A stretch of DNA of 64,000 bases from JAJDTR01 sp965220415. GTDB lineage: Bacteria; Poribacteria; WGA-4E; JAJDTR01. Below are positions 42,957-51,076 of the stretch, piece by piece (within the stretch, counting starts at the first letter, position 1; each line of letters begins with the position of its first letter). The stretch lies in assembly GCA_965220415.1 (NCBI GenBank), contig OZ244829.1:2790001-2854000 (forward strand), given 5' to 3'. Under the pieces are notes generated by a model that was not told the origin of the DNA, made no database searches, and saw nothing but the letters and a program-made list of their open reading frames with translations. The translations under genes and the position numbers were made by a program.

Positions 42957-43994
42957 TCAACTCGGGTATTCATGCTGCCTCGGCAAGCGCTGCTCCATCT
43001 CCGGTAACGGCAACGCCTCGACAATCGGATGCTGATACCAATACGCCACGGATGAATAATCGTCGCTTCGATGATTGTTGTGACCGTTCTCTATCGTCGC
43101 TCGCAACGATTTTGTAAACGGAATCGGATCCTGAATATGATATCGGTACATCGACCATTGCCCCTCCCAGTTCGCATGACCGGTGTTGAACAACGGCGTG
43201 CCCGCATACGGATAGCAGCAGTTCTGCATACCCCACGCTTGATTGAAATAATCCTCGCTGCCGGTGCCGTGGAACGACGGTGGAAACGGTTCATCGTCGA
43301 TGAAGATCATGTCGTCTCCCTCGCCCCACCAGCCGCCGCTGAAGTTGTCCACGCTCAGGCTGCACCCCAAGAAATTCCCCTCGCCCCTCGTGTCCAAGAT
43401 ACAGTAATTGTCGTCACCGGTGAGGTTGGGACCCTCCTTCCCGTCGATTAGCGGCGTCGCACGGCGCGGCATCTCCGCCCGCCAATTCGAATGAAAGTAG
43501 TATAACCGTTCGGGAAGGCTCTCCAGTTCCCGATAATCAAAGTAGTGAAAGAGTCGAATCTCCGCCTCGGATTCGTTATTGACGACCACTTTGGCGCGTT
43601 CTCGAAACGGCATCTTCACCCAGCAGTTAAACGCGGCTGTCGCCGAGCCGGGATTCAGCGACATCTCGAACAACGCCGAAGTATAATCCCGAATCTTCCC
43701 GTGTCCGACCCCGAAGAAGTCGCCGAACGGCACCCGCACGCTCGGAAATTCGTTGTCATCCCAATAAAACTCCAAGCTGTTCTTCCTCAGAAAAAGCGGC
43801 TCCTCGGCATTGTAATTGCTGAGCGCGAACCAAATGTGCACAATCATCCCCGGTCCCGGAATCTCCGCGAGAACACTTGCCTGAGAGGCGGGATACACCT
43901 TCCCGTCCCGGTTATATCCTTCGCGGTCCCAACTTGACTCACGCTTCGCCTTAAACGGCAGCGACGCGTACAATACATCGCTATTCATGCTCAT
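42957..43994 (-). CDS. DUF2961/GH172 family glycoside hydrolase
   Basis: 345 residues. GH172 (former DUF2961) enzymes act on fructose- and arabinose-type furanosides. Diagnostic segments are GMIVHIWFALSNYN, LEFYWDDNEFPSVRVPFGDFFGVGHG, SLNPGSATAAFNCWVKMPF, GWWGEGDDMIFIDDE and HGTGSEDYFNQAWG, the last with the conserved acidic pair. No signal peptide is present, so the enzyme is cytosolic or exported by another route. TAGGAG precedes the ATG at 43994. Fits the surrounding glycan-utilisation genes. Confidence 0.88.
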   Translation of the reverse strand: MSMNSDVLYASLPFKAKRESSWDREGYNRDGKVYPASQASVLAEIPGPGMIVHIWFALSNYNAEEPLFLRKNSLEFYWDDNEFPSVRVPFGDFFGVGHGKIRDYTSALFEMSLNPGSATAAFNCWVKMPFRERAKVVVNNESEAEIRLFHYFDYRELESLPERLYYFHSNWRAEMPRRATPLIDGKEGPNLTGDDNYCILDTRGEGNFLGCSLSVDNFSGGWWGEGDDMIFIDDEPFPPSFHGTGSEDYFNQAWGMQNCCYPYAGTPLFNTGHANWEGQWSMYRYHIQDPIPFTKSLRATIENGHNNHRSDDYSSVAYWYQHPIVEALPLPEMEQRLPRQHEYPS

Positions 43995-44024
43995 ATCAAC
44001 TCCTATGTCATCTGTTCCAACCCC

Positions 44025-44175
44025 GTAGGGGCGCGGTTACCGCGCCCTTTCCCTCACGATCACACACATAACTCGGGATTTGCTGTAGGGGCGAGGTTTC
44101 CTCGCCCTCTCCTTCATCATCGCACACATAACTCGGGAGTGCCCGTGTGGGCGTGGTTAACGCGCCCTCTCATTC
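44025..44175. repeat. Three tandem 60-bp repeats with covarying hairpins
   Basis: Units start at 44025, 44085 and 44145, exactly 60 bp apart. Each opens with a palindrome: GGGCGCGGTTACCGCGCCC, GGGCGAGGTTTCCTCGCCC and GGGCGTGGTTAACGCGCCC. Between units 1 and 2 a C-G pair in the stem changes to A-T, a compensatory change. The remainder (CACACATAACTCGGGA) is also repeated. Related single palindromes are at about 32834 and 49914. Confidence 0.75.
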
Positions 44176-44355
44176 GCGAAAGCCCTGGGCAATCCAAGAA
44201 ATCACCCAGAACACTCCGTGCCCGATAGCCATGACGATGATGAAAGTCAGAACTGCTGACTTGGCACCATTGAGAAACCAAGCAAAGGCCCCCAGCAAGA
44301 ATGACAGCACCAGCCAAAAGCGGCTGAATCCCCTGTACATTGTCTTCAATTTCAT
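44170..44355 (-). CDS. Small membrane protein (61 aa)
   Basis: From the ATG at 44355: MKLKTMYRGFSRFWLVLSFLLGAFAWFLNGAKSAV..., with two hydrophobic helices (WLVLSFLLGAFAWFL, AVLTFIIVMAIGHGVFWVIS) and a short charged tail. The ribosome site is weak. Its stop lies at the edge of the third 60-bp repeat. No family recognised; a two-helix inner-membrane protein. Confidence 0.5.
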   Translation of the reverse strand: MKLKTMYRGFSRFWLVLSFLLGAFAWFLNGAKSAVLTFIIVMAIGHGVFWVISWIAQGFRE

Positions 44356-44399
44356 GTACGCCAACCGTCTTTCAAGTTCGTAGTTCGTAGGTTGGGTTG

Positions 44400-44632
44400 A
44401 GCACAGCGAAACCCAACGACGTAAATCCTTTCATTCCCGCCTTCCATCCTGCCCCCTTCCACTCTTCCCATCTTCCATCCATCCTCTCTTCCGCCCTTCC
44501 AATCCTACCCTACTCTGTTCGCTTGAAAGAATCTCTATCGCTTTGGGATTTCTATCGCACGTGCTATTCGCGTGCTTGATCTGTTCGTTCGTTTGATTGT
44601 TTGTTATTCACTCACTCGATCTCATTTGATTC
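44400..44632. repeat. Pyrimidine-rich tract and R1 repeats
   Basis: A CTTCC-rich tract (about 44432-44505), similar to those at about 7030, 16850, 48190 and 62220, is followed by R1 pieces (about 44528-44632). No gene. Confidence 0.5.
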
Positions 44633-45381
44633 AACAAATACTCCCCGCCGCGACCCCGCCAAACGTCCGAAAGCTGATGATTCCTCTCCGGCACGACATG
44701 CAACACGAACCGTGACGACGAACACCCCTCCTCCGCTTCTGCTCGTACCACCGCTTCCGCAAAGCGCAGGCACGCATCCGTTCCAACCCGCGCGTCGCAA
44801 TTCCCGATTGCCATCCAGACAGGGCGCCCCGCGAACGACCCGGCGAACTGGGTCAACGCCAGATCTGCGATTTCGGGCGCATCCTTGACTTCCGCGAACT
44901 CGTTCAGAATCCGCCAGTCGGTCACCGGAGCAAACGCCGCCACGGCCCCGATGCGCTCGTCCGCCGCCATCAAACGCAACGCGCAATAACCGCCCCGCGA
45001 GGTGCCGGAAACAAAGATGCGGCCCGGCTCGGCAAGCTGGCGCTCAATCAGTGCATCAATAACGGCGCGCCCCTCGTCGACGAATCCCGCGAACACATCG
45101 ACCCCTCTCTGCCACTCCGCACAGAATCCCGCAATCCCTCGGGGTTCCCCCGGAACCTCCCGGCCGCCGTGACACGGCAGATCAAAACTCGCGGCGCGGT
45201 GCCCGGCGTCGAGGAACATCCGCGGCGTGATGTTGTAAGGCTCCGTATTTAGCGTAGCGGATTTGTCCGCCGCAAAATTCAGCAGCAGCGCCGGACGGTC
45301 TGACAATTCGTTCGGTTCCGCCAGCAAGCAAGTCAGCGGTTGTCCATTTACCTCAACGGAGAACTCTCTGATATTGAGCAT
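44608..45381 (-). CDS. Alpha/beta-hydrolase fold protein
   Basis: 257 residues. The nucleophile elbow is GTSRGGY (Ser128). A C-terminal GNCDARVGTDACLRF supplies the likely Asp and PERNHQLSD the likely His, completing a catalytic triad. The N-terminal AALLLNFA and ASFDLPCHGG strands suit prolyl-oligopeptidase/dienelactone-hydrolase-like esterases, cytosolic. The start at ATG 45381 lacks a clear ribosome site. Its 3' end lies within an R1 repeat. An esterase acting on acylated sugars would fit the neighbourhood, but this is inference. Confidence 0.82.
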   Translation of the reverse strand: MLNIREFSVEVNGQPLTCLLAEPNELSDRPALLLNFAADKSATLNTEPYNITPRMFLDAGHRAASFDLPCHGGREVPGEPRGIAGFCAEWQRGVDVFAGFVDEGRAVIDALIERQLAEPGRIFVSGTSRGGYCALRLMAADERIGAVAAFAPVTDWRILNEFAEVKDAPEIADLALTQFAGSFAGRPVWMAIGNCDARVGTDACLRFAEAVVRAEAEEGCSSSRFVLHVVPERNHQLSDVWRGRGGEYLLNQMRSSE

Positions 45382-45601
45382 CGCGTTGTTTTACGATTTT
45401 TCTATCGAAATGTTACAGCCACTCCAGGACGCGCAATGAAGGGATTTCTATCGCGCTCGCTATTCACTCGCTTGGTTGCTACTACGAACCCTCGGTTCTT
45501 GTTATTTACGGATTACGAATTTGTATTAAAATTCTCACTTCCAGATTGGGTTGAGCGAAGTGAAACGCAGCGATAGGGCCGTCGCGAATCGGGCATTGCG
45601 C

Positions 45602-46426
45602 TTACGGCATGAATAGACCGCCGCTCACGTGCAACGTCTGACCGGTGACAAACTCAGCGGCGTCCGACGCGAAAAAACTTACCGCGTGCGCAATATCCTC
45701 CGCCGTTCCTCTCCGGTTGACCAAAAACGGTATCCCGAGCCAACTCTGGGGTTCATCCTCCTGAATCGCTATCGGCTTCGTTCTGTCTTCCACCAAATCC
45801 TTGTTCGTCGGACCCGGGCAGATCGCGTTCGCCGTGACAAAAGGTCCACCCTCATGGGCAATCCCTTTGGTCAGCGCAATCATCGCCGCCTTCGACGCGC
45901 CGTAGGTCGCGAACGAACCGCCGCCGCGCCCGTACACCGCGATGTTTGACGAAATCGAAACCACACGTCCGAACTTCCGCTCCATCATACCCGGCAGCAA
46001 CTCGCGGGCAAGCGAAAACATGGCGCGAGCATTGACGTTCATCACGCGGTCCCATTCCTCGTCGGACGTATCAACTATTTTGTTCGGCTGACCCATCCCG
46101 GCGTTGTTCACCAAGATATCCACCCTCCCGAACGCCTCGGTTGCGCCCTGAGCCAATGCCTTGCACTGTGCGCTATACCCGACATCCGCGCCAATGACAA
46201 CGGCACGTCTGCCCATCGCCTCGACCTTGCCCCGAATCCGTTCCGATTCTTCCGGGCTTTTGCTATGGTTGATGACGATGTCCGCGCCCGCCTGCGCCAG
46301 CACCAGCGAGATTGTGGCGCCGATGCCGCGTCCTCCGCCCGTGACCAGCGCCACCTTTCCGGAGAGGTCGATCTTCCCTGCCTGCGTATATCCCGGCTGT
46401 GAACCAGAGTTATCTCTATTTTCCAT
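45602..46426 (-). CDS. Short-chain dehydrogenase/reductase
   Basis: 274 residues of the classical SDR family. The cofactor site is TGGGRGIG (29-36), followed by NNAG (107-110), the catalytic Ser in VVSISSNIA (about 159-160) and Tyr175-x-x-x-Lys179 in TYGASKAA. The ending FVTGQTLHVSGG is typical. The N-terminal extension of about 20 residues (MENRDNSGSQPGYTQAGKID) is unusual. It starts 15 bp downstream of the propeller gene at 46442, so the two are probably cotranscribed. Probably oxidises a sugar or polyol, as in FabG-like sugar dehydrogenases. Confidence 0.9.
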   Translation of the reverse strand: MENRDNSGSQPGYTQAGKIDLSGKVALVTGGGRGIGATISLVLAQAGADIVINHSKSPEESERIRGKVEAMGRRAVVIGADVGYSAQCKALAQGATEAFGRVDILVNNAGMGQPNKIVDTSDEEWDRVMNVNARAMFSLARELLPGMMERKFGRVVSISSNIAVYGRGGGSFATYGASKAAMIALTKGIAHEGGPFVTANAICPGPTNKDLVEDRTKPIAIQEDEPQSWLGIPFLVNRRGTAEDIAHAVSFFASDAAEFVTGQTLHVSGGLFMP

Positions 46427-46441
46427 CTTCGTGCCCCCTGT

Positions 46442-47983
46442 TTACCGTTTACGGAATGTGAAACTGTACAACTTGCTCCGATTCAGAACGAACCGGAGTT
46501 TCACATCCCCGTTGATTGTTGAAATATCGGCGGCTTTCCATCTGACCCGCCACCGCAAGTCATCGCCGCTCAACGGGTGACACTCCTCCCGCGAGAAACC
46601 GTCCAATACCCGTCCGTCCGCCCCGCAAAGTTCAACCCGCACCTGCCCGCCTTCCGCATCCGCGTTCACCTCCAAATCACCCGCATCGTCCGGCAGAGGC
46701 ACTGCTTTCGTAGTGACCACACCGTCGTCCTGTGCGCTAAGCGCGACGAACCGCTGCCGTTTCCACGTGGCGCGACCCACGCGGGTCATCTTCCTGTCCA
46801 GATCAACTTCGCCGTGCGTGTAGTCGCAGCCGGTGTAGTACCAGTGAACGTCGTCTCCATCGATTATCGGTTGCGTGGCGGTTCCAGCGATCATGCCGCT
46901 GTCGAATGCGTCCCTGTCGCCGCGGGGAATTGCGGGCGTCCGATCCCGGTCGGCGTGCGCCCAATTTATCCCGTCCCGGCTGTACACAATCTGCGAATCA
47001 ATCGGTCCGTTGCACGGCATCTGGTTCTTCTCTCCGGGAATCTGCTCCGCCGTCACGTACAAAGCGCCCACCAAACCGAGATACAGATTATGGTACCGAA
47101 ACGCGGACATGTTGTGAAATTCCGCACGCAGAGCGCCGTATTTGCAGCGCCCGACCTCATCGTCCCAGTGCGTCGGTTCCAGCATGGGGTGGGAGTCCTT
47201 CCAAGGCCCCTCAAGAGAAGGGCTTTCAGTATAACAGATTACGCGGCGCTTGTCTCTGTCATCGAACCGGACAATCGAATACGCGCGGAATATCCGGCTA
47301 TGAGCATCCCAAATCACATTGAACGTGCCCTCGTTCTGACGAATCGCGGCAGGTTCGAGGTAGTCCTTGTCGTCCCAATGGATCCCATCCGGCGACGTAA
47401 TCACGAAAATGTTCCGGTAGCGGCGGCAAAACCCGATAGCCTTGTATCTCTTGTTAGCATCTATCTCCTCCCGGTCAATAAACACAGAGGCGCCGTGAAG
47501 ATCCCAGACGATGTTGTTATCGGGACTCCCGTCGAAGGTAAAAACGCCGAGATTCGGTTTGACCCAGTTGATTCCGTCGTCGCTCTCCGCATAGCACGTC
47601 AGATCGCCCCGGTCGTTGTCCACAAAGGCTCGCCCGTACTTGTCGTGAGTCACGCCGTTGCAGTTGTACGGTTTCTCGTCGGTGCGCGGCACGTTCAAGC
47701 CCGGAATCTGATAGTTTCCGCTCTCAAAGCGCCAGTGCGGTCCCATCCGACCGGCATACCACATCCGGTACTTCCCCGTCAGATCATCGTAAAGCGTGGT
47801 TCCGTAAATACAAACGCATTTGCTCATCCCCGCCCCGCAATACTCCCACGGTTTGTCCCTGTCGGGCTGCATGAGGCAGTCGCTTTTCTTCCCGGGCTGT
47901 ACCTCTCGTTGGATACCGCTCTCTGCGTCAATCAGAGCCTCGTCGAGCAGCAGCATACTCTCGCTATAGTCATTTACAGTCAT
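46442..47983 (-). CDS. Propeller glycosidase-like protein (GH43/GH32-like), paralogue A
   Basis: 513 residues. Propeller signatures recur: YGTTLYDDLTGKYRMWYAGRMG, YAESDDGINWVKPNLGVFTFDG, ITSPDGIHWDD, YSRDGINWAHADR. The C-terminal beta sandwich ends LRFVLNRSKLYSFTFRKR. No signal peptide, so probably cytosolic. The start at ATG 47983 has no ribosome site; a TATAAC box 12 bases upstream raises the possibility of a very short leader. Close paralogue of 48290-49822 and kin to 52044 and the partial gene at the left edge. Substrate unknown; cotranscribed with the SDR at 45602. Confidence 0.8.
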   Translation of the reverse strand: MTVNDYSESMLLLDEALIDAESGIQREVQPGKKSDCLMQPDRDKPWEYCGAGMSKCVCIYGTTLYDDLTGKYRMWYAGRMGPHWRFESGNYQIPGLNVPRTDEKPYNCNGVTHDKYGRAFVDNDRGDLTCYAESDDGINWVKPNLGVFTFDGSPDNNIVWDLHGASVFIDREEIDANKRYKAIGFCRRYRNIFVITSPDGIHWDDKDYLEPAAIRQNEGTFNVIWDAHSRIFRAYSIVRFDDRDKRRVICYTESPSLEGPWKDSHPMLEPTHWDDEVGRCKYGALRAEFHNMSAFRYHNLYLGLVGALYVTAEQIPGEKNQMPCNGPIDSQIVYSRDGINWAHADRDRTPAIPRGDRDAFDSGMIAGTATQPIIDGDDVHWYYTGCDYTHGEVDLDRKMTRVGRATWKRQRFVALSAQDDGVVTTKAVPLPDDAGDLEVNADAEGGQVRVELCGADGRVLDGFSREECHPLSGDDLRWRVRWKAADISTINGDVKLRFVLNRSKLYSFTFRKR

Positions 47984-48289
47984 AGATAGATTGGTTATAT
48001 TGTGGTACGAAGGAATCTAATCTCCTACAAAATCGGACACGCCCCTGTAGCGCAAACTGTTAGTTTGCGCATGCCACGATCTAACAAATCAAGCGAGCGA
48101 ATAGAAATCCTTCAGCATGTTCTTAGAATCACATCAGCACCATCATCTGCTCCGTAGGTACGACCCATTTCGCGCCGCGCGGCAGGAAATCTTCCGCCCT
48201 TCCACTCTTCCATCCTTCCAATCCTAGTTTTCCTAGTCGATGCTAAAGCATAACGTTTAATTCCAAACTCGCTAAATGAAACCCCTCGT
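47984..48289. other. Intergenic between paralogues; hairpin and pyrimidine tract
   Basis: A perfect hairpin lies at 48050-48070 (GCGCAAACT, loop GTT, AGTTTGCGC), without a T-tract. An R1-like piece is at about 48088-48112 and a CTTCC-rich tract at about 48190-48225. No gene. Confidence 0.5.
48050..48070. terminator. Perfect 9-bp stem hairpin, possible terminator or repeat
   Basis: Stem GCGCAAACT/AGTTTGCGC with a three-base loop, between the stop of one minus-strand paralogue and the start of the next. No run of T follows on either strand, so intrinsic termination is only a possibility. Confidence 0.35.
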
Positions 48290-49822
48290 TTACCGACTGA
48301 GGAATGTGAAACTGTACAGTTTGCTCCGATTCATCACGAACCGAAGTTTCACCTCTCCCTCGATTCTTGAGATATCCCCGGCTCTCCATTTGACCTGCCA
48401 CCGCAACTCATCGCCGCTCAACGGAAGACAATCCTCCCGAGAAAAACCGTCCAACACTCGTCCATCCGCCCCGTAAAGTTCGACTCGCACCTGCCCGCCT
48501 GCGGCATTCGCGTTCACTTCCAATCCAGCCGCATCCTCAGGCAGAGGGACAGTCTTTGTCGTGACCTCAGCGTCGTCCTGTGCGCTCAGCGCGACGAACC
48601 GGTGGCGTTTCCACGTGGCGCGCGCCAAACGCTTCACCCGTTTTTCCATGTTGACTTCGCCGTGCGTGTGCTCGCAGCCGGTGTAGTACCAGTGCACGTC
48701 GTCTCCATCGATTATCGGTTCCTTGGCAGTTCCGATAATCATGCCCCGGTCGAAGGCGTCCCCCTCCCCGCGCGGGATGACCGCTGTCCGCTCCCGGTCG
48801 GCGTGCGCCCAATTTATCCCGTCGCGGCTGCACACGATTTGCGAATCGATTGGCCCATCGCACGGCACCTGATTCCTCTGACCGGAAATCTGCTCCGCCG
48901 TCACATACAAGGCGCCCACCAAGCCGAGATACAGGTTGTTGTACCGAAAACCGGACAGATTGTGAAATTCGGCACGTAACGCGCCGTATCTGCGGTGCCC
49001 AATCTCATCGTCCCAGTGCGTCGGCTCCAGCATAGGCAGCGAGTCCTTCCATGGTCCTTCGAGGGAGGGACTTTCGGTGTAGCAAATCACTCGGCGTTTG
49101 TCCTTGTCATCGAACCGCATAATCGAATACGCCCGAAAAATTTGGCTGTGGGGATCCCAAATCACATTGAACGTGCCCTCGTTCCCTCGATCCGAGACAG
49201 GCTCTATGTTGTCCTTGTCGTCCCAGTGGATGCCGTCCGGCGAGGTGATAAGGAAGATGTTGCGGTAGCGCCGGCAAAACCCGATAGCTTTGTATCTCTT
49301 GTTCGGATCCGCCTCCTCCCGATCGATAAACACCGATGCGCCGTGGAGATCCCAGATGATGTTGTTGTCGGGACTGCCGTCGAAGGTGAAGATGCCGAGA
49401 TTCGGTTTGACCCAGTTGATTCCGTCATCGCTCTCCGCATAACACGTCAGGTCGCCCCGGTCGTTGTCCACAAAGGCTCGCCCATATTTGTCGTGTGTCA
49501 CGCCGTTGCAGTTGTGCGGTTTCTCGTCGGTACGCGGCACGTACAAGCCCGGAATCTGATAGTTTCCCGCCGCCTCGCGCCAATGCGGTCCCATCCGGGC
49601 GAAGTACCACATCCGGTATTTCCCCATGAGATCGTCGTAAAGCGTCGTGCCGTAGAGGTGGATGCGTTTGCTCATCCCGGGTCCGCAATACTCCCACGGC
49701 TTGTCCTTGTCTGGCTCCATGAGAATACCACTCTTCTTCCCGGGATGCACCTCTCTTTGAATGCCGCTCTCGGCGTCAATCAGTGCTTCGTCAAGCAGCA
49801 GCATACTCTCGTCAATTGACAT
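48290..49822 (-). CDS. Propeller glycosidase-like protein (GH43/GH32-like), paralogue B
   Basis: 510 residues from ATG 49822, nine bases after GAGGAG. It is nearly colinear with paralogue A over its full length (LLLDEALIDAESGIQREV, YNCNGVTHDKYGRAFVDNDRG with Y to H, and so on), so a tandem duplication produced the pair. Variation concentrates in residues around RMGPHWREAAGNYQIPGLYV and in the C-terminal sandwich (GEVKLRFVMNRSKLYSF). No signal peptide. Sugar-substrate differences between A and B are plausible but cannot be read here. Confidence 0.8.
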   Translation of the reverse strand: MSIDESMLLLDEALIDAESGIQREVHPGKKSGILMEPDKDKPWEYCGPGMSKRIHLYGTTLYDDLMGKYRMWYFARMGPHWREAAGNYQIPGLYVPRTDEKPHNCNGVTHDKYGRAFVDNDRGDLTCYAESDDGINWVKPNLGIFTFDGSPDNNIIWDLHGASVFIDREEADPNKRYKAIGFCRRYRNIFLITSPDGIHWDDKDNIEPVSDRGNEGTFNVIWDPHSQIFRAYSIMRFDDKDKRRVICYTESPSLEGPWKDSLPMLEPTHWDDEIGHRRYGALRAEFHNLSGFRYNNLYLGLVGALYVTAEQISGQRNQVPCDGPIDSQIVCSRDGINWAHADRERTAVIPRGEGDAFDRGMIIGTAKEPIIDGDDVHWYYTGCEHTHGEVNMEKRVKRLARATWKRHRFVALSAQDDAEVTTKTVPLPEDAAGLEVNANAAGGQVRVELYGADGRVLDGFSREDCLPLSGDELRWQVKWRAGDISRIEGEVKLRFVMNRSKLYSFTFLSR

Positions 49823-49913
49823 CAAATAAAACTCCTCGTTATAAGCTTACGACGGATCGATAATAATTCCTCGCCAATCATGAAATCCAAAAAGGGCGGC
49901 GTAACGTCATCGT

Positions 49914-50011
49914 AGGGGCGAGGTTCCCTCGCCCAACGGGTTGGGGGGATCTCTATGGGATTTCTATCGCAGTCATTGTACATTCCTTTGATCCTTCCTT
50001 ACCCAGTCAGT
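49914..50011. repeat. GTAGGGGCGAGG palindrome and R1 repeat
   Basis: GGGGCGAGGTTCCCTCGCCC at about 49916-49935, then R1 pieces from about 49948 to 50011. No gene. Confidence 0.5.
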
Positions 50012-50042
50012 TGATCCCATCCCTACGGATGCCGGTGCGTGC

Positions 50043-50738
50043 CTATACGCAACTCGTCATTTCTTGCAAACGCGCCGGCAGCTTTTCATAAACGCTTTGC
50101 TTCACCAAGGGCCACGAATCTTTGGGACGGTGGATGTACCGCGGCAGGTAAAAGACGTTGACCGTACCTCGATGCCGGTCCCGGCTGGTGTTCTGTCCGC
50201 GCCCGTGCCAGACGCCTGGACGCATGAGGAATACGGATCCCTTGCTGCCGAGCACCGGAACCTCCTGCGGATAGCTGGATCGCGTCGGGGGCCGCCGCGT
50301 GTGGTGACTGAACGGTACGACCACGGTTGCTCCGTTGTCCGGCGTGTAATCGGTGAGCATCCAGAACACCTGCAACGCGGTGGGAAATGCGGGCCACGGT
50401 TGAGGCATCCAGGACAACGGAACGTCCGCGTGCAGTCCTTGGGGCGGGGCACCGGGTTCGGTCAGTGTAACATCCACGTTGTTGGCGAGGATAAACCCCT
50501 CGCCAAGCTCGTGTTCCGCAATCTCAAGGATTGTCGGGTGGATACACAGCGGCGCGAGTTGAGGCACGTCGTTGAGTGCGCCTCCCAGATGATAGAATTT
50601 CGGTTCGGGCATCTTCATCCAAGGACGCGACAATTCGGCGAGTCGGTCCGCCTCCGCCGGATCCAATAGCCCCTCCAACACACAGTAGCCCTCTTCTGCC
50701 AACCGAATTGTGGCTTCTTCCGCGCCAATCACGACCAC
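50043..50738 (-). CDS. PhyH-family dioxygenase (231 aa)
   Basis: Fe(II)/2-oxoglutarate oxygenase with H103-A-D105 in GLHADVPLSW and H178 in RPGVWHGRGQN; the 2-oxoglutarate Arg is in RDRHRGTVNVFYLPRY. Shorter than the copies at 1460 and 7089 and only distantly related to them. The start is GTG at 50738 with GAGGAG upstream. In this setting PhyH enzymes may demethylate or hydroxylate sugar- or osmolyte-like compounds, but the substrate is unknown. Confidence 0.88.
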   Translation of the reverse strand: MVVIGAEEATIRLAEEGYCVLEGLLDPAEADRLAELSRPWMKMPEPKFYHLGGALNDVPQLAPLCIHPTILEIAEHELGEGFILANNVDVTLTEPGAPPQGLHADVPLSWMPQPWPAFPTALQVFWMLTDYTPDNGATVVVPFSHHTRRPPTRSSYPQEVPVLGSKGSVFLMRPGVWHGRGQNTSRDRHRGTVNVFYLPRYIHRPKDSWPLVKQSVYEKLPARLQEMTSCV

Positions 50739-51076
50739 AGAATCTCCTCGTTCCGTCTAAGTACGACTTTGTATAGTCGTAGAATACGCACTACGATCAA
50801 GGAAATCGCGGGATGCACTAGCAGTTGTAGGGGTTGGGTCCCCCAACCCGTTGGACACCTTCCTTGATATATGCGCCCGCCTAACATAAATGTCAACAGT
50901 GCCATACAAACATGTAGGTTGGGTTGAACGGAAATCCGAAAGAAATCGCGCACAGAATGAAGATTTCAAATCTTTCATTCTATCCGAAAACGGAAGTGAC
51001 TCAAGTGAAACCCAACGCTTCATTGGCCGCACGTTCAGTCTTTGCATCAATACACTTGAATCTCAGAGAAACAGCA
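50739..51076. repeat. Intergenic; palindrome and R3 element
   Basis: GTAGGGGTTGGGTCCCCCAACCC at about 50826-50848 and R3 copy D at 50914-51016. No gene. Confidence 0.55.
50914..51016 (+). repeat. R3 element, copy D
   Basis: GTAGGTTGGGTTGAACG ... AGTGAAACCCAAC, 103 bp. Its interior forms a long hairpin (AGAATGAAGATTT paired with AAATCTTTCATTCT, with one bulge). Confidence 0.7.

Noticed and set aside
46577..47989. 470-codon plus-strand open frame opposite the propeller gene
   Set aside because: It is the antisense shadow of 46442-47983: Arg/Pro/Val-rich, no recognisable domain, no ribosome site. The minus-strand frame has clear family motifs and a close paralogue.
48995..49819. 274-codon plus-strand open frame opposite paralogue B
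   Set aside because: Antisense shadow of 48290-49822 with the same low-complexity composition.
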